A stretch of DNA of 64,000 nucleotides from Geoglobus acetivorans. Lineage in GTDB: Archaea; Halobacteriota; Archaeoglobi; Archaeoglobales; Archaeoglobaceae. Positions 26,636-34,018 of this stretch are shown piece after piece (the stretch's first letter is position 1; the number at the start of each line of letters is the position of its first letter). The position numbers were made by a program, and so were the translations under genes. Below the pieces are notes generated by a model that saw only the letters and a program-made list of their open reading frames with translations, had not been told where the DNA came from and searched no databases. Location of the stretch: NCBI RefSeq assembly GCF_039641995.1, contig NZ_CP087714.1:372001-436000 (forward strand), written 5' to 3'.

Positions 26636-27553
26636 GTGATTTTCTGGGTTGCCGTGTTCGTTCTCAGCATCGCCACGCTGATAAAATCCTCTGACTACTT
26701 CACAGGATCTGCGGAAAAACTGGGCACCCATCTCGGCCTGCCCCACTTTATACTCGGAGTTACAGTCGTTGCAATAGGTACATCTCTCCCGGAACTTGCT
26801 TCGTCTGTTGCGGCAATGACGATGGGGTCTCCCGAGATTGTGGCAGGCAATGTTGTGGGCTCGAACATAACCAACATTTTCCTCATCATAGGTCTTTCCG
26901 GGATTGTGGGAAAAAAGATCACAATTCAATATGATTTGCTCAGGGTGGATCTGCCTCTCCTCATCGCATCAGCTTTTATGCTGGCAATCCTTGCATATGA
27001 TGGCAGCTTTTCCATTGCAGATGGTGTGATCTCGATTGCCGGACTTGCAGTCTATCTCGGATATGCAGCTAAGACTGCGAATGACGGTGGAAACAGATCA
27101 GAGCGATTTGGCATAAAAGATGCTGTGGTGCTTGCGGGAAGCGCAATCCTGCTGTACCTGAGTGCAGAGTACACGGTAAAATCGGTTGTAGAAATATCGC
27201 ACGAGCTTGGAATGGGTGCTGAAATCATAGCGGCAACTGCTGTTGCACTCGGGACGTCTCTGCCTGAGCTATCAGTCAGTCTGGTGGCGGCGAGGAGAGG
27301 AAAGTCCGAGATAGCCATAGGCAATGTCCTCGGCTCCAACATCTTCAACTCTTTTGGAGTCACAGGGATTTCAGCACTGTTCGGGACCGTGATCTTCCCT
27401 GAGATTATACGGTCATTCGCACTGCCCTTGATGGTTGTTGCAACTCTGATGTACTTTTTCATGACGCAGGACAGGCAGATGACGGGGTGGGAGGGCGCAA
27501 TGCTTCTGATATTCTATGTGTATTATCTGGGAAGAGTCCTCGGGCTGATGTGA
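26636..27553 (+). CDS. Calcium/sodium antiporter (CaCA family)
   Basis: A 305-residue exchanger with ten helices in two repeats. Each repeat has the ion-binding signature: GTSLPELASSVAA with GNVVGSNITNIF (alpha-1) and GTSLPELSVSLVA with GNVLGSNIFNSF (alpha-2). It exports Ca2+ in exchange for Na+ or H+. The GTG start at 26636 fits the TATA spacing. It is a single-gene unit, convergent with the ACS-like gene. Confidence 0.94.
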   Translation: MIFWVAVFVLSIATLIKSSDYFTGSAEKLGTHLGLPHFILGVTVVAIGTSLPELASSVAAMTMGSPEIVAGNVVGSNITNIFLIIGLSGIVGKKITIQYDLLRVDLPLLIASAFMLAILAYDGSFSIADGVISIAGLAVYLGYAAKTANDGGNRSERFGIKDAVVLAGSAILLYLSAEYTVKSVVEISHELGMGAEIIAATAVALGTSLPELSVSLVAARRGKSEIAIGNVLGSNIFNSFGVTGISALFGTVIFPEIIRSFALPLMVVATLMYFFMTQDRQMTGWEGAMLLIFYVYYLGRVLGLM

Positions 27554-27583
27554 GTCTGAAAGCAGAATTGGTGTTTTCAGGGC

Positions 27584-28672
27584 TTAGCTCGTGGTTCTGA
27601 TTTTTTTCAGCAGCTCATATGGCAGAAACTCCATGATGTACTCGTATATCTTTGGAGATACCCAGACCACTCGATTCCACCCGCCGTCGCCTTTCAGAAA
27701 TTCTGGGGACTTCATGTATGCGAAGCTGATCCCCAAAAAACCCTCAACCTGCCGTCCGACGATGATTTTTTCCATACTGTCGAACGTGAGCCCTACGGGT
27801 GTCTTTTTTCCGCAGCTTCTGTCAACAATTCCGAAGCCGTTCTCTTCCGGAATGTAAAATACTATCGCTTCGGCATAATTTCCTGTGGATGGGGGCGAAT
27901 CGAGAACTGAATGCAGTTTCACTCTTGTTATTGTTCCATCACTCATTTCCTCAACAGCTCTGTTCACACCTTCGTACTCTCCTTTGTGTTCGTCGATGGT
28001 TCTGCCTCTGTCAACCGGGAAGTAGTAGTGCACGAGCTTAAGCTCTTCTGCTGCTTTTGCCTCGCCGTAGAGAGTTCCGCATGGGGAGGGCCTGTCAGGA
28101 GTGATTATGCATACGTGATGGGGAAGGTAAACCTGACACGACACACAGCCGTAAAATCTACTCACGTCACTGTCTTTTAAGTTTCTTGATTTCTCTTCTC
28201 TGACTTCATGAATTCCCCGGCTTTTTTCAATGATTTTTATAAACTCGTTTTCATCGCATATTATTCTGACTTTCACCGATCTGACTGCAGGGATTGCTTT
28301 TATTGCATCATATATAACCCTGCCAACGCACTCTGCCGAGAATTTTTCTTTGATTTCTTCAGAAACGATTATTCTGACGTTTTCTTTTCTGAATCTGTAT
28401 TCCACACCCTTCATCCTGTTTATGACTTCTGAAAAAATGCTCTCAATTGCCTGGGCGGAATCCTCAGTTACACCTGAAACCAGAACGTGGATACCCATTA
28501 TGTCTCTGCAATTTCCAATTACCTCAATTCCGTCACCCTCGCCTATCTCCACAAGCTCAAATCCCTTTAGAATTCTGCCATTCTTCACCCTTTCTCCTGT
28601 GTACAATTCACTCATCTCGATGCAATCAGCCTGAACATCTATTTTCTCGGGATCGATGACCCTTTCAAGCAT
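27584..28672 (-). CDS. Acetyl-CoA synthase beta-subunit-like protein (CdhC homologue) lacking Cys-Gly-Cys
   Basis: A 362-residue relative of CdhC, the archaeal acetyl-CoA decarbonylase/synthase beta subunit. Four cysteines (C176, C179, C188, C198 from this start; YGCVSCQVYLPHHVC then TPDRPSPCG) have the exact 2-8-9 spacing of the A-cluster cubane and bridging ligands. AIVFYIPEENGFGIV and SPEFLKGDGGWNRVVW are also CdhC-like. The CGC motif that holds the distal nickel is replaced by T263-G264-N265 (PPSTGNYAEA). Classical synthesis of acetyl-CoA is therefore unlikely. The protein is shorter than CdhC (about 460-520 residues) and no other CODH/ACS genes are nearby. ATG at 28672 fits a TATA box 26 bases upstream; a longer frame reaches 28741. 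Confidence 0.85.
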   Translation of the reverse strand: MLERVIDPEKIDVQADCIEMSELYTGERVKNGRILKGFELVEIGEGDGIEVIGNCRDIMGIHVLVSGVTEDSAQAIESIFSEVINRMKGVEYRFRKENVRIIVSEEIKEKFSAECVGRVIYDAIKAIPAVRSVKVRIICDENEFIKIIEKSRGIHEVREEKSRNLKDSDVSRFYGCVSCQVYLPHHVCIITPDRPSPCGTLYGEAKAAEELKLVHYYFPVDRGRTIDEHKGEYEGVNRAVEEMSDGTITRVKLHSVLDSPPSTGNYAEAIVFYIPEENGFGIVDRSCGKKTPVGLTFDSMEKIIVGRQVEGFLGISFAYMKSPEFLKGDGGWNRVVWVSPKIYEYIMEFLPYELLKKIRTTS

Positions 28673-28673
28673 A

Positions 28674-28684
28674 TTTTTATATTG
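28674..28684 (+). promoter_or_regulatory. Possible TATA box of LOG-like gene
   Basis: TTTTTATATTG, about 60 bases before the ATG at 28740, which has the ribosome-binding site AGAGGTGG. Confidence 0.4.
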
Positions 28685-28694
28685 TTTCGAGCCG

Positions 28695-28702
28695 TTAAAT
28701 AT
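28695..28702 (-). promoter_or_regulatory. TATA box of ACS-like gene
   Basis: Minus strand ATATTTAA, centred about 26 bases before the ATG at 28672; it supports that start. Confidence 0.5.
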
Positions 28703-28739
28703 CTGTCCTGGTTTTTCAACTGCTCTCAGAGGTGGTATC

Positions 28740-29186
28740 ATGCAGATAGGAGTAATAGGAAGCGGAGAGTGTTATGGAGACATCTGTGATGCTGCTTACA
28801 GGATAGGACAGCTCCTTGCCGAAAACGGTGCGGTGGTGATAAACGGCGGTCTCGGAGGAGTGATGGAGGCTGTTAGCAGAGGTGCAAAGAGCAGAGGCGG
28901 CACGGTTATTGGAATAATCCCATTTAAAGACAAAAAGCCCGCAAACAGATACTGTGATTACGTCATTGCGACCGATATGGGTCATGCGAGGAACATGATC
29001 ATTGTCCATTCGAGCGATGCTCTCATAGCCGTGGGGGGCGGTTATGGCACCGTTTCCGAGATGGCGATTGCTCTCAAGGAGGGAAAAAGAGTGGTGGCTT
29101 ACAGGCCTGCTGTAAAGCTTGATGGGCTGATTCTTGCTGAAAGCCCCGAAGAGGCTGTGAGTCTTGCACTGGAGGGATTCAGTTGA
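28740..29186 (+). CDS. TIGR00725 / LOG-like nucleotide-binding protein
   Basis: A 148-residue Rossmann-fold protein related to LOG (lysine decarboxylase-like) phosphoribohydrolases. IGVIGSGECYGDICDAAYRIG, INGGLGGVMEAVSRGAKSRGG and ALIAVGGGYGTVSEMAIALKEG are characteristic; the last contains the PGGxGT-like loop in altered form (VGGGYGT). Function of the subfamily is unclear. It is divergent from the ACS-like gene and translationally coupled to the YjbQ gene. Confidence 0.83.
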   Translation: MQIGVIGSGECYGDICDAAYRIGQLLAENGAVVINGGLGGVMEAVSRGAKSRGGTVIGIIPFKDKKPANRYCDYVIATDMGHARNMIIVHSSDALIAVGGGYGTVSEMAIALKEGKRVVAYRPAVKLDGLILAESPEEAVSLALEGFS

Positions 29187-29581
29187 AGTTTCTGGAGTTT
29201 GAAATGGACAGGGATGAGGTTGTGGACATCACCCGGGAGGTTCAGGAGTTCGTCAGGGAAAGCGGGAAAAAGGATGGAGCAGTCCTTGTATTCAGCGTGG
29301 GCTCGACAGGTGCGATAACAACGCTGGAATATGAGCCGGGTTTGAAAAAAGACCTGCCGAGAATGATGGACAAACTCGCACCTTATGGCGAACACTATGA
29401 ACATCATGGAACGTGGAATGACGACAATGGTTCATCTCACGTCAAATCTGCCGTAATTGGAACGAGTCTGATCGTTCCTTTCAGTGATGGGAGACTTGTG
29501 CTCGGAACGTGGCAGCAGATAGTCCTGATAAATTTTGACACCAGAAGGAGAAAAAGAAAGGTGGCCCTGCATATACTTTAG
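29183..29581 (+). CDS. YjbQ (UPF0047) family protein
   Basis: A 132-residue protein of the secondary thiamine-phosphate synthase/YjbQ family. EYEPGLKKDLPRMMDKLAP, the His-rich YEHHGTWNDDNGSSHVKSA and the C-terminal GTWQQIVLINFD are conserved. The start is TTG at 29183, overlapping the previous TGA, with GGAGGGA six bases upstream. Its real physiological activity is uncertain. It converges with the redox operon, overlapping the last gene by four bases. Confidence 0.87.
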   Translation: MKFLEFEMDRDEVVDITREVQEFVRESGKKDGAVLVFSVGSTGAITTLEYEPGLKKDLPRMMDKLAPYGEHYEHHGTWNDDNGSSHVKSAVIGTSLIVPFSDGRLVLGTWQQIVLINFDTRRRKRKVALHIL

Positions 29582-30141
29582 CCTTCAACGAGCTTTATCA
29601 GGAATCTGTTTATTTCGTACAGCGGAGAGCCATAAATTCTTTCCAGCTTTGAAACCACCCTACCACAGCCAGAATAGGGACTTATCACACCGGCGCCTTT
29701 TAGCTCGGCTATGACGACTCCTCCATCTCTGTTATATTTTTTGCAGATGTCCACAATCTCTGTTCCTGAAATTAAAAACTCCTTCTTTCTTTTGATGAGT
29801 TCTTCAACAATCTCTACAAAATCTTCCGGTCGAATTTCTCCGATTCTCCTGAAATACTCTCTTATGGCCTTCTTCCAGTCACAGTTGTTTTTCAAAAGCT
29901 CTCTTATGATATACGGGATTTCGAGATCTTGCAGTGATATTTCTCTCATACTCCATGACAGAGAGTCTCTGCGAGCGGAAACGGGAAGGGCAAGTTTTTC
30001 GGAATCGAAGAACAGGATCAGTTCATGGTCAAGTTCTCTTTCAGGTATGACTCCACTTTCAGCATATTTTTCGAGAAGCATGAAACCCTTCCGTGCCGTC
30101 TCGTCATTCAGTCCATTTTTATCAGTGCACCGTATGGACAT
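29578..30141 (-). CDS. Unknown protein ending the redox operon
   Basis: A protein of up to 187 residues that I cannot assign. The C-terminal part (about 125-187; [50 protein letters not shown]) looks like a winged-helix domain with a conserved-looking Cys. The region [19 protein letters not shown] precedes it. The ATG at 30141 gives a 34-base overlap with the ferredoxin gene in another frame; an internal ATG at 30081 would avoid this and is a real alternative. It is the last gene of a six-gene operon. Confidence 0.6.
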   Translation of the reverse strand: MSIRCTDKNGLNDETARKGFMLLEKYAESGVIPERELDHELILFFDSEKLALPVSARRDSLSWSMREISLQDLEIPYIIRELLKNNCDWKKAIREYFRRIGEIRPEDFVEIVEELIKRKKEFLISGTEIVDICKKYNRDGGVVIAELKGAGVISPYSGCGRVVSKLERIYGSPLYEINRFLIKLVEG

Positions 30142-30281
30142 ACCTCAACACACCTGTAGCATTCCCTACACCTGTCCGCATCGATTCTCACGACCTTGCC
30201 CCCCTGTCTTATCAGGGCGTCTGTTGGGCATACCTGTGAGCACCTTCCGCAGCCCTGGCATCCGAGAACTGCAGGTGGCAT
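30108..30281 (-). CDS. Small 2[4Fe-4S] ferredoxin
   Basis: A 57-residue bacterial-type ferredoxin with two complete cluster motifs: C8[11 protein letters not shown] and C38[11 protein letters not shown]. It ends in GALIKMD. The ATG at 30281 directly follows the HTH stop (TGAATG) and has a perfect ribosome-binding site, GGAGGTGATT, within the preceding gene. It is the likely electron donor or acceptor for the radical SAM and thiol proteins of the same operon. Confidence 0.88.
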   Translation of the reverse strand: MPPAVLGCQGCGRCSQVCPTDALIRQGGKVVRIDADRCRECYRCVEVCPYGALIKMD

Positions 30282-30647
30282 TCAATCACCTCCGAACTTT
30301 TCCTCAAACTCGTTTATTGTAAATGCGACTTTTTCGCACCATTCTTTCATAATCCTGCGCATCTCTTCGGCTAGCTTGTTGGGAGATACTGATCGGTATG
30401 TGTAGTAGTAGCCCCCTCCCGGGAGTACTTTTTTCTCTCTAACGACAAGTCCGGCAATCAAAAGTTTCTGCAGAGATTTGTAGACGGAATTTTCCCCTCT
30501 ACCGAGGATCTGGCTTATTTCCTCTATTTTGAGATTTCTTTCTATTAGCAGACGGTATATCTGGGCATCGCTATCATTTATACCGTAAAAACACTCCAGT
30601 ATTGTTTCGCAGTTCAAGCTTGTAATTGAATCTTTTATGGTCCTCAT
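30282..30647 (-). CDS. Helix-turn-helix regulator (TrmB/MarR-like)
   Basis: A 121-residue winged-helix protein. DAQIYRLLIERNLKIEEISQ, ILGRGENSVYKSLQKLLIAG and LVVREKKVLPGGGYYYTYRS follow the TrmB-type DNA-binding domain, with helix 3 around NSVYKSLQKL and a glycine-rich wing. A short helical C-terminus with one Cys follows (MKEWCEKVAF). It overlaps the radical SAM gene by four bases and probably regulates its own operon. Confidence 0.75.
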   Translation of the reverse strand: MRTIKDSITSLNCETILECFYGINDSDAQIYRLLIERNLKIEEISQILGRGENSVYKSLQKLLIAGLVVREKKVLPGGGYYYTYRSVSPNKLAEEMRRIMKEWCEKVAFTINEFEEKFGGD

Positions 30648-31312
30648 AGTGATTCCCGCCTGTCTCCGATGATTATGACCCTGTCTGCATACTGTTTTGC
30701 GATTGCACCCAGCTTTCTCACGAACTCGTAATCGGGTTTTTCAAGCCCCTCTACAGGTTTATCCCAGTCAGGTCTCGAAAGAAACTGGTAAAGGAGGATT
30801 TCATCCACGATGCCAACCTTTTCGAGCATTCTTGTGAAGCTTTTTTCGTTTACATATCCTGGAATTATTCTGAACCAGAGCCGTATAGATTTTCCACCTT
30901 TTCTTGCGATTTCCAGACTTTTTTCCAGATTGCTGACGTATTTTCTCGCTCTTTCTCTGCTCAAACCCGACATGAATGCCACGGTGTCAATGTCATCGAA
31001 ATCTCCCTTGATTTCGAATACGAACCTGTCAACATAAGGCAAAGCTTCTTCAATCTTTGACGGCAGATATCCGTTTGTTTTCAGTGTAATGTATGAACCG
31101 TTCTCTTTCAGTTTTCTGAGCAGCTCTGAAAGGTTTGCATGGACCGTCGGTTCTGCTCCACCAACGTAAACACTTTCACAGCCTTTGAGAGATGCTGCTA
31201 TCTCTTCCGGGCTGACATCTATTGCTTCATGTTTTAGATGAACACAGTAGGGGCACCGGAGATTGCAGAGTCCGGCATCGACCCTGCAATCCCCGTAATC
31301 TATGACTTTCAT
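30644..31312 (-). CDS. Radical SAM protein (activase-like)
   Basis: A 222-residue radical SAM protein with C16-x3-C20-x2-C23 (CNLRCPYC), followed by VYVGGAEPTVHANLSELL and TLKTNGYLP. The length and pattern are those of glycyl-radical activase-like or short archaeal radical SAM enzymes with no extra SPASM cluster. Substrate unknown. Overlaps its neighbours by four bases on each side, so expression is tightly coupled to thioredoxin and the HTH protein. Confidence 0.85.
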   Translation of the reverse strand: MKVIDYGDCRVDAGLCNLRCPYCVHLKHEAIDVSPEEIAASLKGCESVYVGGAEPTVHANLSELLRKLKENGSYITLKTNGYLPSKIEEALPYVDRFVFEIKGDFDDIDTVAFMSGLSRERARKYVSNLEKSLEIARKGGKSIRLWFRIIPGYVNEKSFTRMLEKVGIVDEILLYQFLSRPDWDKPVEGLEKPDYEFVRKLGAIAKQYADRVIIIGDRRESL

Positions 31313-31632
31313 GCCTGTATCTTTTCAAGTGCCTTTTCCACTTCTCTTCTGACAACGCTCTCTGGCATGGCTCCGACAAAGCTGTTTATCATTTCTCCTT
31401 TGTAGAACATCATCACTGTGGGGATGCTGAATATTCCGAACCTCATCGCGACGTTGGGATATTCGTCGGTATTCAGCTTTGCAAACTCAACACTATCATA
31501 TTCTTTCTCCAGCTTTTCCAGTACCGGGGTGAGCATCCTGCACGGCATGCACCACTCTGCCCAGAAATCAACCACGACGAGCTTATCCTTGTTTATTTCC
31601 TCATCAAATTCCTTTTCTGTGAGTGCCTTCAT
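31309..31632 (-). CDS. Thioredoxin with CMPC active site
   Basis: A 107-residue thioredoxin. VVDFWAEWCMPCRMLTPVLE holds the redox pair C28-M-P-C31 in place of the canonical CGPC, and SIPTVMMFYKGE includes the cis-proline. The altered dipeptide probably raises its redox potential relative to CGPC forms. It lies 17 bases after the glutaredoxin-like gene. Confidence 0.92.
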   Translation of the reverse strand: MKALTEKEFDEEINKDKLVVVDFWAEWCMPCRMLTPVLEKLEKEYDSVEFAKLNTDEYPNVAMRFGIFSIPTVMMFYKGEMINSFVGAMPESVVRREVEKALEKIQA

Positions 31633-31649
31633 TCTTTTTCACCTCCATC

Positions 31650-31910
31650 TTAATTGTACCTGTATTTTTCAACGAGCCTTTTCAGATTTGAAAACCTGGG
31701 GACACCCAGTATCACGTCAGTGTCGTTTATAATTATTGCAGGAACTCCAGATATTCCGAACTTCAGAGCCTCCTTCAAACCTTCATCCGTTGTGACGCTC
31801 AGCTCGAGTGCCATTACATCTCTCTCTTCCTCAACCAGTTTTTTGACAACCTCCCTTGCTCTTGGACAGTACGGACAGGTTGGGGACGTGAGGAGCTTTA
31901 TCGTGATCAT
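31650..31910 (-). CDS. Glutaredoxin-like/thioredoxin-fold small protein
   Basis: An 86-residue thioredoxin-fold protein with redox pair C12-P-Y-C15 (SPTCPYCPRAREVV) and cis-Pro segment GVPAIIIND. Archaeal homologues of this size act as protein disulfide reductases. First gene of the redox operon, with GGAGGTGATGA before the ATG and a TATA box at 31947-31954. Confidence 0.88.
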   Translation of the reverse strand: MITIKLLTSPTCPYCPRAREVVKKLVEEERDVMALELSVTTDEGLKEALKFGISGVPAIIINDTDVILGVPRFSNLKRLVEKYRYN

Positions 31911-31946
31911 CCTTCATCACCTCCTTACATACTCTGTGAGAACATG

Positions 31947-31954
31947 TATTTAAG
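31947..31954 (-). promoter_or_regulatory. TATA box of redox operon
   Basis: Minus strand CTTAAATA, about 40 bases before the ATG at 31910, leaving room for the Shine-Dalgarno. Confidence 0.5.
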
Positions 31955-31993
31955 CTGAGAGTGGTTTTGACAAAAACGGTAAAAACCAAATGA

Positions 31994-32674
31994 TTATTTA
32001 TTGGATTTGGCTTTCATCTCTCTGAGAATCCTGAACTCTCTGATCAGCCTGTGAAGTTCTCCCGTTTTTACCATCCTGTGCATCAGGTATGAGAACGGCA
32101 GGTTTACGGTCAGAAAGAAGGCTGGAATTATCCAGTAGATCGATTTGATGGAGAGAAGAAACAGCGTGTGGACGAGCATTGTGACGTGTTCAAGAACGAT
32201 CGCTCCTGAATAAAGCAGTACTCTGTCTCTCTGGGATGCTTTCAGGTAGCTCAGGTAGTTGATCTTGACCCCAAACTCAAGCGGGGTGTATCTGTAAAAG
32301 CCATCCACCTTTATCCCAGTTAAAATGGCAGAAAGACACCTGCCCACGAGAAATGAGGTGTACAGGGCTGTGAGTTCCACACCGACGATGCCTGCGAGTC
32401 TAAGGTTGTCAGGCAGGGGTTTAAAGGCGATCAGGTAAAGTAGGGCGTAAGACAGGATAAACAGGAATAAAAATGCGAGAAAACCAGCTTTAAATCCGAA
32501 GAGTATTCTTCTGTCGAACATCTCGTCTCTGATACTCGCAACTCTTGCGAGCATATCATCATCCAGAACATTCGACCGCTTTATCCTGCCTACGAGCATC
32601 CAGAATTCTCTTTTAGCATCTTCTCCCTTTTTCAGCTTTTTTTCAATTTTTTCTAATTCATCCAGAATGTTCAC
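31994..32674 (-). CDS. Four-helix membrane protein, function unknown
   Basis: A 226-residue protein: a charged helical N-terminus (to about 55) then four hydrophobic helices (about 60-83, 91-117, 150-172, 175-195) and a basic C-terminal tail. No family recognised. The GTG start at 32674 is 27 bases after a TATA-like box (32697-32706), consistent with a leaderless mRNA. Confidence 0.65.
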   Translation of the reverse strand: MNILDELEKIEKKLKKGEDAKREFWMLVGRIKRSNVLDDDMLARVASIRDEMFDRRILFGFKAGFLAFLFLFILSYALLYLIAFKPLPDNLRLAGIVGVELTALYTSFLVGRCLSAILTGIKVDGFYRYTPLEFGVKINYLSYLKASQRDRVLLYSGAIVLEHVTMLVHTLFLLSIKSIYWIIPAFFLTVNLPFSYLMHRMVKTGELHRLIREFRILREMKAKSNK

Positions 32675-32740
32675 ATGACCTTTCTGCGCTGACTGCCATA
32701 AATCTTTCTGAGAGGTTCTTTCCAGAACTCAGCGAAAGGG

Positions 32741-32748
32741 ATATATTA
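32741..32748 (+). promoter_or_regulatory. TATA box of tRNA-Gly
   Basis: ATATATTA centred 30 bases before the mature tRNA 5' end. Confidence 0.55.
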
Positions 32749-32774
32749 CCCGAGTCACTTAATTCTGTGAGGAT

Positions 32775-32845
32775 GCGGTCGTAGTCTAGCGGTAGGACAC
32801 GGGCCTCCCGAGCCCGTTGCCCGGGTTCGAATCCCGGCGGCCGCA
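32775..32845 (+). tRNA. tRNA-Gly (anticodon CCC)
   Basis: A complete 71-base cloverleaf. Acceptor arms GCGGTCG and CGGCCGC pair (one G-U), the D arm contains TCTAGCGGTAGGA, the anticodon stem CGGGC/GCCCG holds loop CTCCCGA with anticodon CCC, and the T arm is CCGGG-TTCGAAT-CCCGG. Discriminator base A is at 32845. CCA is not encoded and there is no intron. The 3' part is overlapped antisense by a ribbon-helix-helix gene. Confidence 0.96.
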
Positions 32846-33007
32846 TATCAAACTTTTTTCTACGGGGTGATTTACGAATTCCAAGAACTCCAAAAGCTTC
32901 TTTTCAACGAAATCGCTTAAGTTGGGTATGTATTTCCTCGAAGCTTCCAGTATCTCTCTGTTTATGGTGAGGTTCACACGGACCTTATTCTGGTTTGGGC
33001 GCCCCAT
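32786..33007 (-). CDS. Ribbon-helix-helix (antitoxin-like) protein running into tRNA-Gly
   Basis: A 73-residue protein with an N-terminal ribbon-helix-helix pattern (KVRVNLTINREILEASRKYI, then LSDFVEKKLLEFLEFV), as in VapB/CcdA-type antitoxins and small archaeal regulators. The last 19 codons and stop are antisense to the tRNA-Gly gene, so the C-terminus (CGRRDSNPGNG) is just the reverse complement of the tRNA. A TATA-like GTTTTTTAAC (33031-33040) lies 28 bases before the ATG. No toxin partner is adjacent. The natural 3' end may have been lost. Confidence 0.6.
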   Translation of the reverse strand: MGRPNQNKVRVNLTINREILEASRKYIPNLSDFVEKKLLEFLEFVNHPVEKSLICGRRDSNPGNGLGRPVSYR

Positions 33008-33063
33008 AATTGAAATTGCACGTGGAAATTGTTAAAAAACTTCTGAGCGCCAAAAAATTAGTT

Positions 33064-33534
33064 TTAAAACACTGCCACGTAAAGCAGATAGTATATCGCA
33101 AGCCCGCTTGCAAAAGACAGCAGCCAGGTGATTATCGTGAGCTTCCCGAGTTTGTGGTGTCTCTGCACGTCTCTCAGCATCCTTCTTCCGTTTGTCTTTT
33201 CGGTGTTCCTGAAGCCGTGGTAAACCATGTATCCGGCCATCGCCAGAACGACGATGGAGATTATTGAGTGGAAAATGACTGTGGGCAGGTAAACGTAGGT
33301 TTTGATGGTTGCTGGCCCCACGAACTCAGTTCTCCCTTCAACGAGTGATTTCACCATGTAGCTGACCATGAACGACGTGTCCAGAGCGAAGGCAGATACC
33401 ATTGTTCTGTAGTGCGAGCTTATGTCCCTTTTTCTTGCGAAGTAGTATCCCAGAATGAAGGCGAACGTGACGAGGAACTCAAGCACGAGACTGACGTCTG
33501 AGAAAGTTCCAGCCCTTGTGCCGAAGAAACCCAT
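33064..33534 (-). CDS. DUF420-like membrane protein
   Basis: A 156-residue protein with four to five helices. The conserved-looking histidines in ISSHYRTM, VIFHSIIS, RHHKLGKLT and the final SGLAIYYLLY resemble the DUF420 family, whose members in bacteria are linked to haem-copper oxidase assembly; here no oxidase is seen. TATA-like box at 33555-33564 is 26 bases before the ATG. Confidence 0.65.
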   Translation of the reverse strand: MGFFGTRAGTFSDVSLVLEFLVTFAFILGYYFARKRDISSHYRTMVSAFALDTSFMVSYMVKSLVEGRTEFVGPATIKTYVYLPTVIFHSIISIVVLAMAGYMVYHGFRNTEKTNGRRMLRDVQRHHKLGKLTIITWLLSFASGLAIYYLLYVAVF

Positions 33535-33610
33535 GAATCTCCTACTGCCGATCGTATTTTAAAGTTTCTGCAAAATTTCGACCCTTAAAAAATCTGGTGT
33601 GCAGACAGGC

Positions 33611-33934
33611 TCACATGTACCTCTCTGCAAAATCTCCGGCTACCGGCACCCTGAACATCTCGCCCTGATAAGCCTTGATTATCAGCACGATCCACAGTGC
33701 AAAGCCGAGAAGCCCGAGGAGCCATGAGACAAGCCATCCGAAAAACGGTATGAACATGAGAACTTTCTGGAGGACTGCGATTGAGAGAAAGACGACAATG
33801 GACTGCATTGCATGGAATCTAACGAATTTGCTCTCTTTTTCAAGCAGATAGAATATGATTCCCGTGAGAAAGCCCAGCACGTAGCTCAAAGCAGCCTCAA
33901 CGTTTTCATCAAGACCGAGAGATGTTTTTACCAT
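33611..33934 (-). CDS. DUF4870-like small membrane protein
   Basis: A 107-residue protein with three hydrophobic helices and the pattern VEAALSYVLGFLTGIIFYLLE, KFVRFHAMQSIVVFL, LLGLLGFALWIVLIIKAYQGE of the DUF4870/Tic20-like family (quoted in short pieces). Function unknown. A TATA box (CTATTTATC, 33958-33966) lies 28 bases before the ATG, close to the divergent trpS promoter. Confidence 0.8.
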   Translation of the reverse strand: MVKTSLGLDENVEAALSYVLGFLTGIIFYLLEKESKFVRFHAMQSIVVFLSIAVLQKVLMFIPFFGWLVSWLLGLLGFALWIVLIIKAYQGEMFRVPVAGDFAERYM

Positions 33935-33957
33935 GATTTTTATTTTATGCAGTCAAA

Positions 33958-33966
33958 GATAAATAG
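33958..33966 (-). promoter_or_regulatory. TATA box of DUF4870-like gene
   Basis: Minus strand CTATTTATC, centred 28 bases before the ATG at 33934. Confidence 0.5.
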
Positions 33967-33987
33967 TTTTCTGCAGCCAAATCAAAG

Positions 33988-33999
33988 AATTTTTATTTA
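33988..33999 (+). promoter_or_regulatory. TATA-like box of trpS
   Basis: AATTTTTATTTA centred about 25 bases before ATG 34019 and 20 before ATG 34013. Confidence 0.45.
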
Positions 34000-34018
34000 C
34001 GCATCAAGAGCTATGCCC

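Noticed and set aside
27584-28672. Bona fide CdhC of the CODH/ACS complex
   Set aside because: The Cys-Gly-Cys nickel motif is missing, the protein is short, and none of the other complex genes is adjacent.
33812-34018. N-terminal extension of TrpRS by about 69 residues
   Set aside because: It runs through the divergent DUF4870-like gene and the TATA boxes; TrpRS homologues begin near MITPWEV.
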